Shown here: one piece after another, positions 19,168-27,203 of the stretch
Numbering within the stretch: position 1 is the first letter of the stretch
Layout: the number at the start of each line of letters is the position of its first letter
Assembly: GCA_903932535.1 (NCBI GenBank)
Contig: CAIZGR010000865.1
Span: 1 to 35,640, forward strand
Direction of reading: 5' to 3'
Length of the DNA: 35,640 bases
DNA from: an uncultured Hyphomicrobiales bacterium
GTDB taxonomy: Bacteria; Pseudomonadota; Alphaproteobacteria; Rhizobiales; Beijerinckiaceae
Program-made: the position numbers and the translations under genes
Notes under the pieces: generated by a model
What the model was told of the DNA's origin: nothing
Database searches by the model: none
What the model saw: only the letters and a program-made list of their open reading frames with translations

Positions 19168-19599
19168 TTAGATGGATGGCGGCTGCCAGAGGCCGCCCAT
19201 CTCGCAGATCAGCGCCCACTCCGCTTCCGTCACCGGCTGAACCGAAAGGCGCGAGTTCGTGACCAGCGCCATCGCCGCGAGCCGTTTCTCCGCCTTGACG
19301 GCGTCGAGCGTGACGGGACGGGGCAACGGCCGCACCGCGCGGATGTCGACCATGCCGAACTTGCCGGCCGGGTCGGTCGGATCGGGGCGATAGGCGTTGC
19401 TGACCTCGACGATCCCGACGATCGCCTTGCCTTCGTTGGAATGGTAGAAGAAGCCCTGCTCGCCGACCCGCATCGCCTGCATGTTGAGCTTGGCGGAATG
19501 GTTGCGCACGCCGCTCCAGTCGGTTCCGTCCGCGCCGCAGCCGACGAGCTTTTCGAACGACCAAGCCGACGGCTCGCTCTTGAACAGCCAGTGCGCCAT
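19168..19599 (-). CDS. EVE-domain protein
   Basis: A 143-residue single-domain protein of the EVE (PUA-like) fold, related to YTH and ASCH readers and thought to bind modified bases in RNA or DNA. Family features include the start [15 protein letters not shown], the segment [15 protein letters not shown], then [18 protein letters not shown] and [17 protein letters not shown] precedes the ATG. It begins 7 bp after the YciI gene, so the two are surely co-transcribed. This YciI-EVE pair upstream of acs recurs in Hyphomicrobiales as I recall it, but a shared function is not established. Exact ligand unknown. Confidence 0.92.
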   Translation of the reverse strand: MAHWLFKSEPSAWSFEKLVGCGADGTDWSGVRNHSAKLNMQAMRVGEQGFFYHSNEGKAIVGIVEVSNAYRPDPTDPAGKFGMVDIRAVRPLPRPVTLDAVKAEKRLAAMALVTNSRLSVQPVTEAEWALICEMGGLWQPPSI

Positions 19600-19606
19600 G
19601 CGCCCC

Positions 19607-19897
19607 TCACAAGAGCTTCTGGCCGGCCCCCTGGCGCCACGGTTTCAGGGTCACGCTTTCGAACAGGCCCGCGAGCGCGTAGGGATCGTCAGCGAGGATC
19701 GCCCTGACGCCGGCTTCGCTGTCGCCCTCGACGATCAGCATCGAGCCGATCGGCGTCTGGCCGTCGCCGGCCAGCATCGCGCCGCCGACCTTCAGCTTCG
19801 CGCCGAGGCCCTCGAGCCAGGCGAGATGCGCGGGACGGTTCGTGAGGCGCACATCCAGGCTTCTCGGCTTGTCGACGCAGGTGACGATGAAGAGCAT
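19607..19897 (-). CDS. YciI-family protein
   Basis: A 96-residue protein of the YciI family (ferredoxin-like alpha/beta barrel dimer). Seen: MLFIVTCVDKPRSLDVRLTN, the turn RPAHLAWLEGLGAKLKVGG with the conserved His (H29, the putative catalytic His of the family), and AILADDPYALAGLFESVTLKPW, the usual C-terminal D-P-x-x-x-x-G-x-F pattern. GGAGG lies eight bases before the ATG. It overlaps nothing and is 7 bp from the EVE gene. The reaction is unknown; some members are dehydrochlorinase-like or muconolactone isomerase-like, but none can be assigned here. Confidence 0.92.
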   Translation of the reverse strand: MLFIVTCVDKPRSLDVRLTNRPAHLAWLEGLGAKLKVGGAMLAGDGQTPIGSMLIVEGDSEAGVRAILADDPYALAGLFESVTLKPWRQGAGQKLL

Positions 19898-19980
19898 GGG
19901 TTTGACCTCCGCGAAGGCTCAGGGCTTACGCGACGGCGTTCCGAATGCCAAGCGGGTCCGATTCGCGCCTCCGACGCAAA

Positions 19981-19996
19981 CGCCCGTTTGCGGGCG
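19981..19996 (-). terminator. Hairpin behind the HAD gene
   Basis: CGCCCG (19981-19986) pairs with CGGGCG (19991-19996) around TTTG; an overlapping alternative pairs GCAAACG with CGTTTGC. It lies 12 bp past the HAD stop on the minus strand. Confidence 0.45.
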
Positions 19997-20007
19997 CGGC
20001 CGACAGC

Positions 20008-20724
20008 CTATGGCGGCGGCGCTCCGGTTTCGCTCAACGCGGCGAACGCGGTCGGCAGGTCCTGGAAATCCTGCAAGACCACCGCGCCCCTCTTGCGCAG
20101 CTCGTCCGCCTTAGGGCCTGCGCCGACCCCGACGAACGCGAGGCCCAGCGCCTGCGCGGTCTCGAAATCCCAGCGCCCGTCTCCGAACGAAACGATTTTC
20201 TTCGGAAAGGTTCGATAATGCGCGCGGGCCGCGGCGACCGCGCCGGCGACGAGCGCGTTTCGCGCGGGATGTTCCGACGAGGTGACGACGACGTCCTCGG
20301 GAAAATCCAGGCCGATCGCCGCGAGCTTCTTCAACGTCAGCTTCCGCAAACCGCCGGTCGCGAAGGCCAGAGCCCAACCCGCGCGCCGCGCCGTCTCGAT
20401 GAACCGCACGGCGCCGGCGATCTCTCGAATCGGCGCAGGTTCCGAGGCGGCGTCGAAGGCGGCGTTCATCCGCCGCTCGAACGCGCCCCTCTCCGCGAGG
20501 GTGGGCGTGCGGCCGAATCCGGCGAACCACGCGTCTTCGATAATCGCAGCGTCGGTGTGGTTCGGATAGCTTCCCCAATCCGTGTCGAGGCGCGGAATGG
20601 CGAAGCTCCGCATCGCCACCAGCAGCGCGCCATGGTGAAGCGCGACGGTGTCTGCGATCGTCCCGTCGACGTCGAAGACGATCAGGCCGCTCGCGTCTCC
20701 GGCGTTGGCGCGCGCATCGCACAC
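20008..20724 (-). CDS. HAD-superfamily hydrolase (phosphoglycolate phosphatase-like)
   Basis: A 238-residue HAD phosphatase. Motif I is FDVDGT with nucleophile D18 and acid D20; motif II is the Thr in FATGG; motif III is the Lys in PKKIVSFGD; motif IV is GDGRWDFETA. An alpha-helical cap lies between motifs I and II. The start is a GTG at 20724 with GGAG eight bases before it. It lies 52 bp after the class II aldolase on the same strand, so the pair is probably one transcript. Removing a phosphate from a by-product of the aldolase pathway (for example a phosphoglycolate-like compound) would make sense, but this is inference. Substrate unknown. Confidence 0.87.
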   Translation of the reverse strand: MCDARANAGDASGLIVFDVDGTIADTVALHHGALLVAMRSFAIPRLDTDWGSYPNHTDAAIIEDAWFAGFGRTPTLAERGAFERRMNAAFDAASEPAPIREIAGAVRFIETARRAGWALAFATGGLRKLTLKKLAAIGLDFPEDVVVTSSEHPARNALVAGAVAAARAHYRTFPKKIVSFGDGRWDFETAQALGLAFVGVGAGPKADELRKRGAVVLQDFQDLPTAFAALSETGAPPP

Positions 20725-20776
20725 CGTCCGACTCCGCGAGTTCGTCGAGGTCAGGAGCGAAAGGCGCGCGCAGGCG

Positions 20777-21520
20777 TCACTTCCCGCCCTTCGCGCGCCC
20801 TCGCCCGGCGGATGCCTTCGGCGCCGCGGCTTTCGGCGCCGCCTTGGCCTTCGCCTCGGTCTTCGGCGGGTCCTGCAAGCCGTAGGTCGAGAAGCCGCGA
20901 GCGGTCTCCTCGATCTGCTCGTCGGTGAGCACGTGCGGCGCGCCGAGCAGGAGCGAAAGATAATATTGGCGCGCTATCGTCTCGAGCTCGACGGCGAGCC
21001 ACATCGCCTTGTCCAGACTGGCGCCGAGCGCAATCATGCCGTGATTGGCGAGAATGCAGCCGTTACGGCCCTCGAGCGCCTCGAGGGCGTAGTCGGACAG
21101 CTCCTTGGTGCCGTAGCGCGCATACTTCGCGCATCGGATCGTCGGGCCGCCGAACGCCGCGATCATGTAATGCACCGCCGGGATGTCCTTGCGGGCGATG
21201 CCGAGCACCGAGGCGTAGGTCGAGTGGGTATGGACGATGCCGCCCACGTCCGCCCGGGCCTTCATGATGTCGAGATGGAAACGCCACTCCGTCGAGGGCT
21301 TCAACGGACCCTCCCAGGAGCCGTACTCGCCCTCGATCGGCATGGCGGCGATCGTCTCGGCGGTCATGGCGTCGTACGGCGTCGCCGACGGCGTGATCAG
21401 CATCCTGTCCTTGTAGCGCACGGAGATGTTGCCCGACGTCCCCTGATTGAGGCCGCTCGCGTTCATCCACCGCGCCTTGGCGATGATCGCCTCGCGCAAC
21501 GCTTTTTCTTCCTTGGTCAT
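20777..21520 (-). CDS. Class II aldolase (fuculose-phosphate aldolase-like) with basic tail
   Basis: A 247-residue zinc aldolase of the FucA/AraD family, which cleaves ketose-1-phosphates to DHAP and an aldehyde or epimerises them. E78, H97, H99 and H160 match the catalytic Glu and three zinc His of FucA (E73, H92, H94, H155). GTSGNISVR near 27-35 is the phosphate loop. The core ends near 218 and is followed by about 30 residues of Lys/Ala/Pro repeats, an unusual disordered basic tail. The start at 21520 removes a long meaningless frame upstream. It is divergent from the SorC regulator and 52 bp before the HAD gene, so probably under the same control as the polyol island. Confidence 0.9.
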   Translation of the reverse strand: MTKEEKALREAIIAKARWMNASGLNQGTSGNISVRYKDRMLITPSATPYDAMTAETIAAMPIEGEYGSWEGPLKPSTEWRFHLDIMKARADVGGIVHTHSTYASVLGIARKDIPAVHYMIAAFGGPTIRCAKYARYGTKELSDYALEALEGRNGCILANHGMIALGASLDKAMWLAVELETIARQYYLSLLLGAPHVLTDEQIEETARGFSTYGLQDPPKTEAKAKAAPKAAAPKASAGRGRAKGGK

Positions 21521-21554
21521 GGTTTCGCCCTCGTCCCCTCTGGGGTGCGAGCCG

Positions 21555-21569
21555 GAGCGCGGCTCCAAC
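21555..21569. repeat. Half-copy of the 7707-7770 hairpin repeat
   Basis: GAGCGCGGCTCCAAC here differs by one base from GAGCGCGGCTACAAC at 7756-7770. It lies 35 bp upstream of the aldolase start. The left arm of the hairpin is diverged. It may be a degenerate copy or chance. Confidence 0.35.
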
Positions 21570-21657
21570 TGTTTGCGACGTTCCTCGCCGGAGGCGCTCT
21601 CTATCTGACCGGTCGAGCGGCGCTCTCGCCGCCCGCCCGACGCAACGGCGCGCCCAC

Positions 21658-21709
21658 TTGACAAGGCCATTGGAGCATGAAAAAAATGACAAGCCAAGAA
21701 AAAAATAAC
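21658..21709 (+). promoter_or_regulatory. Repeat-rich operator/promoter region of the SorC operon
   Basis: TTGACA at 21658-21663 is a perfect -35 box, although no good -10 box follows at 17 bp. TGACAAG occurs at 21659-21665 and 21687-21693 as a direct repeat 28 bp apart. GAAAAAAATGAC (21679-21690) and GAAAAAAATAAC (21698-21709) form a second direct repeat 19 bp apart. These A-tracts stand out in a GC-rich genome, so DNA bending or tandem binding by the SorC regulator is likely. The regulator start is 25 bp downstream. Confidence 0.5.
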
Positions 21710-21734
21710 AGGGCGGCGCGACAGGGAGGCGAGC

Positions 21735-22724
21735 ATGGAGGATGTCGTGACGTCGCCTCCAGGCGACCCCGAAGACGATCTCTGCGCCCGTGCGGCGTGG
21801 CTCTACTACGGCGCCGGGCTGACGCAGGGCGAAGTCGCCAAGCGACTCAATGTGCCGAGCGTGAAGGCCCATCGCCTCGTCGCGCGCGCGAACCGCCTCG
21901 GCCTCGTCCGCGTGACGATCGACGCGCCCATAGCGGCGTGCCTCGACCTCGAGGACGCGCTCAAGGCGCAGTTCGGGCTCGACCAATGCGTCGTCGCGCC
22001 GGAAATCGACGACGATCCGATGCGGATGCGGGCGCTCGGCCTCGCGGGCGGCCGGTTCCTGCAACGTGAGATCGAGAGCGGCGCCCACGCCGCCATAGGC
22101 GTCGGGCACGGACGAACTCTGGCCGCCTGCGTCGCCAGCCTCCCCCGCATGGACGTGCCGCGACTCGAGCTGGTGTCGCTGCTCGGCGGCATGACGCGGC
22201 GTTACGTCGCCACGCCGTTCGACGTCATCCATCGCCTCGCGGAGCGAATCAACGCCGCGGCCTACGTGTTGCCGCTGCCTTTTCTCGCCAATTCCGCCGA
22301 GGATCGCGCCGTGCTGATGGACCAGCGCGGGGTCGCGGAAGTGTTCGCGCTCGGGGTCGCTTCGACCTTGCGGTTCGTCGGCGTCGGGACAATCGACGAC
22401 CAGGCCTCGATCCTGTCGGCCGGCCTCGTCGAGCGCGAGGAATTCGAGGAGGCGCGCCGGTCCGGCGCGGTCGGCGAGCTGCTCGGCCACCTCTTCACCG
22501 CCGAGGGCGCCTGCATCGAAGGCGGCGTTTCGGCGCGGGCGCTGTCGATGTCCACCGCCGACATCGCGCGCCGCCCGACGGTCGCCGTCGCCGGAGGCCG
22601 TTCGAAAGTGGAGCCGATCCGCGCCGTGCTCGCGAGCGGCCTCCTTCGCGGCCTGGTCACCGACGAGGCCACCGCGAAAGCGCTCCGGCACAAACGGCGC
22701 GCGCGAACCAAGAATCAGCGCTGA
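21735..22724 (+). CDS. SorC/DeoR-family sugar-responsive transcription regulator
   Basis: A 329-residue regulator. An N-terminal helix-turn-helix (about 15-60) reads RAAWLYYGAGLTQGEVAKRL, followed by a sugar-phosphate-binding domain (about 65-315) with typical GVGHGRTLAAC, LVSLLGGM, and a C-terminal GGRSKVEPIRAVLASGLLRGLVTDE segment. SorC members (EryD, SorC, DeoR, LsrR) usually sense a phosphorylated sugar from the pathway they control. GGAGGCGAGC precedes ATG 21735. It is the first gene of the rightward polyol island and lies 34 bp before the binding-protein gene. EryD is its nearest functional analogue by context, given the EryA-like kinase downstream. Effector unknown. Confidence 0.93.
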   Translation: MEDVVTSPPGDPEDDLCARAAWLYYGAGLTQGEVAKRLNVPSVKAHRLVARANRLGLVRVTIDAPIAACLDLEDALKAQFGLDQCVVAPEIDDDPMRMRALGLAGGRFLQREIESGAHAAIGVGHGRTLAACVASLPRMDVPRLELVSLLGGMTRRYVATPFDVIHRLAERINAAAYVLPLPFLANSAEDRAVLMDQRGVAEVFALGVASTLRFVGVGTIDDQASILSAGLVEREEFEEARRSGAVGELLGHLFTAEGACIEGGVSARALSMSTADIARRPTVAVAGGRSKVEPIRAVLASGLLRGLVTDEATAKALRHKRRARTKNQR

Positions 22725-22758
22725 AGCTGATGGGCATGACCCGAAAAAGGAGGAAACG

Positions 22759-24198
22759 ATGCGCGACAGGGCGAAAGACTTTTTTACCGCGTTCAAGTCC
22801 GGACAGGTGAGCCGCCGCGAGCTGATGCTCGGCGCGGGAAAGCTCGGCCTCACCGCGGCGAGCGCGAATTTCCTGCTGAACGCCGCCGCGACGCGAGCGA
22901 TCGCCGCCGATTTCGACTGGAAGAAGTTCTCGGGCAAGAAGCTGCACCTCCTGCTCAACAAGCACCCCTACGCCGACGCGATGATCGCGGATCTGCCGAA
23001 CTTCAAGACCCTCACCGGCCTGGACGTCACCTACGACATCTTCCCGGAGGACGTGTATTTCGACAAGGTGACGGCGGCGCTGTCGTCGAAGTCGAGCCAG
23101 TACGACGCCTTCATGACCGGCGCCTACATGACCTGGACCTACGGCCCCGCCGGCTGGGTCGAGGACCTGAACCCTTGGATCAAGGACCCCTCCAAGACCA
23201 ATCCCGCCTACAACTGGGACGACGTGCTGCCCGGACTGCGCGCCTCGACCGCGTGGAACGGCGTGCCCGGCGGCGCGCTCGGCTCGCCCGACGCCAAGCA
23301 ATGGTGCATCCCGTGGGGCTTCGAGCTGAACTCGATCACGTACAATCGCAAAATGTACGACAAGGCCGGCGTGAAGCCGGCGAACAACCTGCCTGAACTG
23401 ATCGACACGGCGGCCAAGCTCACCAAGGATCTCGGCGGGCCCTACGGCATCGGCGTGCGCGGCTCGCGTTCCTGGGCCACGATCCATCCCGGCTTCCTGT
23501 CGGGCTATTCGAACTACGGTCAGCGCGACTTCACCATCGACGGCGGCAAGCTCCAGGCGGCGATGAACACGAAGGAGTCGAAGGACTTCCACAAGATGTG
23601 GGTCAAGATGATCCAGGAATCGGGGCCGAAGAACTGGTCGACCTACACTTGGTATCAAGTGGGCACCGATCTCGGGGCCGGCGCCTCCGCCACCATATTC
23701 GACGCCGACATTCTCGGCTACTTCATGGACGGCGGCGACAACAAGGAGGCGGGCAATCTCGGCTTCCATGCCTTCGCCGCCAATCCGGCCGCCAAGGCGC
23801 CGACGCCGAACGTCTGGATCTGGTCGCTCGCGATGAATTCGTTCGGCGCGCAGAAGGACGCCGCTTGGTACTTCATGCAGTGGGCGTCGTCGACCGAACA
23901 CGACATGTTCGGCGCGCGCAAGATGGACTTCGTCAACCCGGTCCGCGCCTCGGTCTGGAAGGACGACGAATTCCGCCAGCGCATCGCCAAATCCTACGCC
24001 GGCTATCTCGAGCAGTTCGACGCCTCGTCGCCCGGCTCGAAGATCTACTTCACGCCGCAACCCCTGTTCTTCGATGTGACGACCCAGTGGGCCGAGACGT
24101 TGCAGAAGATGGTCGCCAAGCAAGTTCCGGTCGACGAAGCCCTCGACCAGCTCGCCGCCTCGATCGACCGGCAGTTGAAGGACGCGGGCCTCGGCTGA
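22759..24198 (+). CDS. Tat-exported ABC substrate-binding protein (CUT1 type)
   Basis: A 479-residue periplasmic solute-binding protein, family 1 (COG1653). The N-terminus carries a twin-arginine signal (SRRELMLGAGKLGLTAASANF), with probable cleavage after AIA near residue 49, so export in folded state is predicted. The mature part shows the usual layout: an N-lobe with TYDIFPEDVYFDKVTAALSS, a hinge around LNSITYNRKMYDKAGV, and a C-lobe ending in helices. Its ligand would be the polyol or sugar taken up by the island. AAGGAGG lies eight bases before the ATG. Very strong translation and a hairpin after the gene suit a protein made in excess over its permeases. Confidence 0.93.
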   Translation: MRDRAKDFFTAFKSGQVSRRELMLGAGKLGLTAASANFLLNAAATRAIAADFDWKKFSGKKLHLLLNKHPYADAMIADLPNFKTLTGLDVTYDIFPEDVYFDKVTAALSSKSSQYDAFMTGAYMTWTYGPAGWVEDLNPWIKDPSKTNPAYNWDDVLPGLRASTAWNGVPGGALGSPDAKQWCIPWGFELNSITYNRKMYDKAGVKPANNLPELIDTAAKLTKDLGGPYGIGVRGSRSWATIHPGFLSGYSNYGQRDFTIDGGKLQAAMNTKESKDFHKMWVKMIQESGPKNWSTYTWYQVGTDLGAGASATIFDADILGYFMDGGDNKEAGNLGFHAFAANPAAKAPTPNVWIWSLAMNSFGAQKDAAWYFMQWASSTEHDMFGARKMDFVNPVRASVWKDDEFRQRIAKSYAGYLEQFDASSPGSKIYFTPQPLFFDVTTQWAETLQKMVAKQVPVDEALDQLAASIDRQLKDAGLG

Positions 24199-24261
24199 CC
24201 GGGGCTCGACCGGCGCGACGCCGGAGGCGGCCTGAACCGCTTCCGGCCATCCGTGAAAGGC

Positions 24262-24292
24262 CGGCCGCGCGGCGAGAAGCCGCCTGCGGCCG
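24262..24292 (+). promoter_or_regulatory. Intercistronic hairpin between binding protein and permease
   Basis: CGGCCGC (24262-24268) pairs with GCGGCCG (24286-24292), and GCGGC (24269-24273) with GCCGC (24279-24283), separated only by a 2-nt bulge and closed by a GAGAA loop. Such stems between a binding-protein gene and its permease commonly protect the upstream mRNA and lower downstream expression; here that role is inferred from position. Confidence 0.6.
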
Positions 24293-24321
24293 CTCTCCTC
24301 CCCTCCATGGGTCCTAAGAGC

Positions 24322-25236
24322 ATGAGCGCCGTCGCGACCGAAGCCCCGGCCCACCGCCGCCGGACGAACTGGCTGCCCTATCTGTTGAGCCTGCCGGCGC
24401 TGATCGTCTGCATCGGCATCCTCGTGCCGTTCCTGACCGCCGTCTATTACTCGACGCTGCGCTATCGCCTGAATCTGCCGGCGATGAAGGGCTTCATCGG
24501 GTTCGGCAACTACGCCGGCTTTCTCAGCGACGCCGCGTTCTGGAACACGGTCCGGGTGTCGCTCGAATACACGGCCCTGACCGTCGGCGTCGAGTTGCTG
24601 TTCGGGCTCTCGATCGCGCTCCTGCTGCAAAAACGCACCCGGATCAACGACGCGATCTCCATCCTCCTCCTGCTGCCGCTGATGACCGCGCCGGCGATCG
24701 CGGCCTTGATGTGGAAGCTGATGACCAACCCGAATTTCGGCGTGCTCTCCTATTTCGTGCAGTCGCTCGGGGTGAAGAATTTCCAGTGGGCGTCCGATCC
24801 GGAGTCGGCGCTGTTCACGGTCGTGCTGGTCGACGTCTGGGTCTACACCCCCTTCATCATGATCCTGCTGCTCGCGGGCCTGCGCTCGCTGCCCAAGCAG
24901 CCGTTCGAGGCGGCCGCGCTCGACGGCGTGCCGCGCCGGTTCGTGTTCACGCGGATCACGCTGCCGATGCTGATGCCCTACATCGTCACGGCGGGCCTGT
25001 TCCGGCTGCTCGACTCGATCCAGCAGTTCGACATCATCTATCCGATGACCCAGGGCGGCCCCGGCGACACGCTGCTGGTCTTCCAGGTGCGCGCCTATCT
25101 GGAATTCTACCAGTACACCAACGTCGGAAAATCCGCGGCGCTGCTGATCATCCTGTGGGCGATCACCTACGCGCTCTCCAACGTGTTCATCAAGCAATGG
25201 CTGAAGCTGCGCGAGCGCGCGCGCGGTTTGGCCTGA
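24322..25236 (+). CDS. ABC permease 1 (CUT1 type)
   Basis: A 304-residue inner-membrane permease with six helices, the first at about 20-42 (LPYLLSLPALIVCIGILVPFL). The EAA loop that docks with the ATPase is EAAALDGVPRRFVFTRITLPML. The start is uncertain: ATG 24322 gives a short N-terminus usual for the family, but no good ribosome site is seen. ATG 24307 and GTG 24253 are also in frame. It follows the binding protein after a 123-bp gap that contains a strong hairpin. The second permease begins 14 bp after its stop. MalF/UgpA-like by position and loop sequence. Confidence 0.92.
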   Translation: MSAVATEAPAHRRRTNWLPYLLSLPALIVCIGILVPFLTAVYYSTLRYRLNLPAMKGFIGFGNYAGFLSDAAFWNTVRVSLEYTALTVGVELLFGLSIALLLQKRTRINDAISILLLLPLMTAPAIAALMWKLMTNPNFGVLSYFVQSLGVKNFQWASDPESALFTVVLVDVWVYTPFIMILLLAGLRSLPKQPFEAAALDGVPRRFVFTRITLPMLMPYIVTAGLFRLLDSIQQFDIIYPMTQGGPGDTLLVFQVRAYLEFYQYTNVGKSAALLIILWAITYALSNVFIKQWLKLRERARGLA

Positions 25237-25250
25237 AGGGGGGCGCGACG

Positions 25251-26108
25251 ATGGAGCACACTTCCGGACTCGAGCGTGCGCTGCGGGGCGTGGCTCTCGC
25301 GCTGATCGTCGTCTTCTTTCTGTTCCCGATCCTCTGGATCTTCCTGATGTCGTTCCAGACCAACGAGGAGATCCTGCGCATCCCGCCGAGCCCGTTCTTC
25401 ACGCCGACTTTGGGCAACTACGCGGCGCTGATCAGCGGCAAGCTGACGACCGTGTCCGGCACGCTCGACATCGCCTTCATGAGGAACCTCTGGAACAGCG
25501 TGCTTTTGTCGACGGCCTCGGTCGCCATCGCGCTCGTGCTCGGCGTTCCGGCCGCCTACGCCTTCGCCCGCTTCAAGTTCCGCCTCGGGGAGGACATCGC
25601 CTTCACCCTGCTCTCGTTCCGCTTCGCGCCGCCCCTGCTCGTCCTGCTGCCGCTGTCGCTCTATTTCCAGCAGCTCGGCCTCACCGATACTTACGCGGGC
25701 CTCATCTGGGTCTACCAGCTCATCGCGCTGCCGCTGATCCTTTGGATCGTGCGCGGCTATTTCGAGGACATCTCGCCCGACATCGAGCACGCCTACCGGG
25801 TCGCCGGCCATTCGTGGTGGTCCACCTTCACCCGCATCGCGGTGCCGCTCGCCGGGCCGGGCATCGCGGCGGCGGGGCTCCTCGCCTTCATCTTCTGCTG
25901 GAACAATTTCGTGTTCGCGCTGATTTTGGCGTCCGCCGACAAGCAGCCGGTCACCGTCGGCGCGCTCGCCTTCGTGACGGCGTCCGGCATCCAGTACGGG
26001 CAGATCGCCGCTGCGATCGTGCTCTCGGTCACGCCGACGCTCGCGCTCGCTCTCTACGCCCAGCGCTATCTCGTCGAGGGCCTGTCGCTCGGCGCGGTGA
26101 AAGGCTAG
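25251..26108 (+). CDS. ABC permease 2 (CUT1 type)
   Basis: A 285-residue inner-membrane permease of the MalG/UgpE type. The first helix is at about 10-33 (LRGVALALIVVFFLFPILWIFL). The dock loop reads EDISPDIEHAYRVAGHSWWSTF, the usual EAA variant of the second permease. The ATG at 25251 has AAGGGGGG ten bases before it. It ends 3 bp before the first ATPase gene, so translation is probably coupled. Together with permease 1 it forms the heterodimeric channel for the island's substrate. Confidence 0.93.
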   Translation: MEHTSGLERALRGVALALIVVFFLFPILWIFLMSFQTNEEILRIPPSPFFTPTLGNYAALISGKLTTVSGTLDIAFMRNLWNSVLLSTASVAIALVLGVPAAYAFARFKFRLGEDIAFTLLSFRFAPPLLVLLPLSLYFQQLGLTDTYAGLIWVYQLIALPLILWIVRGYFEDISPDIEHAYRVAGHSWWSTFTRIAVPLAGPGIAAAGLLAFIFCWNNFVFALILASADKQPVTVGALAFVTASGIQYGQIAAAIVLSVTPTLALALYAQRYLVEGLSLGAVKG

Positions 26109-26111
26109 CAG

Positions 26112-27203
26112 ATGCCCCAGCTCGCGATCCGGGACCTGCGGAAAAGCTTCAAGGACGCCGTCGTCCTCGACGGGGTGACGCTCGACGTCGAGCCGGGCGA
26201 GATCGTCTGCGTGTTCGGTCCGTCCGGCGCCGGCAAGACCGTGCTCCTGAGGCTCGTCGCCGGGGTCGAGACGTGCGATTCGGGCGTGGTCGCGCTCGCC
26301 GGCCGGGACGTCACCGAAGCGCCCCCCGAGACCCGCGGCGTGGGCATGGCGTTCCAGAACTTCGCGCTCTTTCCCCACATGTCCGCTTTCGACAACATCG
26401 CGAGCCCGCTGACCGCGCGGCGCGCGGCGCCCGCTACGATCAAGACGAAGGTCGAGAAGATCGCCGCGCTGCTCAAGATCGGCCACGTCCTCGAGCACGC
26501 GCCGCGCGAATTGTCGAACGGGCAGAAGCAGCGAACCGCGCTCGCGCGCGCGCTCGTCGCCGATCCGAAGGTGCTGCTGCTCGACGATCCGCTGCGCAAC
26601 GTCGACGCCAAGCTGCGCTACGAGATGCGGCTCGAACTGCCCTCGCTCCTGAAGGCCTCCGGCGCGACGGCGCTCTACGTCACGCAGGACTACAAGGAAG
26701 CCATGGCGCTCGGCGACCGCATCGCCGTGCTGATCGACGGGCGCTTTGTTCAGGTCGCGACCCCGGGCGCGATCTACCGCGAGCCGGCGAGCATCGGGGT
26801 CGCGCGGCTGTTCGGCGATCCCACGGTCAACCTGATCCCGGTCGAGCCTGTCATCCGCCCGGAGGGCCTCACGGTTCATATCGCGGGTTGCATCGTGCCT
26901 CTTTCGCGGCGCTATGAGCACGCCGCAGGACGAGCCTGCATGCTCGGCGTCAGGCCCGAAGCGATCCTGGTGGACGAGTCGCCGATGGCCGACGGCTTCC
27001 CGGTCGAACTCGAGGCGGTGACGCCGCTCAACGAGAAGACGCTCCTCCTCTTGCGCGCCAACGACGGACGCGAGCTGCTCGCCTCGGAGGCGGGGGAGGA
27101 TGCGGCGCCGCGCCGGCACGGGGTCGCGCACGCCCGTTTCGATCCTGACGCCCTGCTGCTCTTCGACGCGGCGAGCGGCGAGCGCATCCCGCCGAAAGCG
27201 TGA
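26112..27203 (+). CDS. ABC ATPase 1 with altered catalytic residues
   Basis: A 363-residue ATPase of the sugar-importer type: a nucleotide-binding domain (1-235) plus a C-terminal regulatory domain. Walker A GPSGAGKT is at 36-43, the Q-loop glutamine at Q82, and the signature LSNGQ at 134-138. Two residues differ from the consensus. The catalytic Glu after Walker B is Asp (LLLDDP, D159), and the switch His is Gln (YVTQDY, Q192). It may therefore bind ATP but hydrolyse poorly. It starts 3 bp after permease 2 and is followed by a second ATPase with complementary changes. The pair is reminiscent of GlpS/GlpT in the Rhizobium glycerol importer. Confidence 0.93.
   Translation: MPQLAIRDLRKSFKDAVVLDGVTLDVEPGEIVCVFGPSGAGKTVLLRLVAGVETCDSGVVALAGRDVTEAPPETRGVGMAFQNFALFPHMSAFDNIASPLTARRAAPATIKTKVEKIAALLKIGHVLEHAPRELSNGQKQRTALARALVADPKVLLLDDPLRNVDAKLRYEMRLELPSLLKASGATALYVTQDYKEAMALGDRIAVLIDGRFVQVATPGAIYREPASIGVARLFGDPTVNLIPVEPVIRPEGLTVHIAGCIVPLSRRYEHAAGRACMLGVRPEAILVDESPMADGFPVELEAVTPLNEKTLLLLRANDGRELLASEAGEDAAPRRHGVAHARFDPDALLLFDAASGERIPPKA

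Noticed and set aside
22657..25197. 846-codon open frame on the minus strand
   Set aside because: It lies opposite the binding-protein and permease genes, is rich in Arg/Gly/His as antisense of GC-rich genes is, and has no domain or ribosome site.
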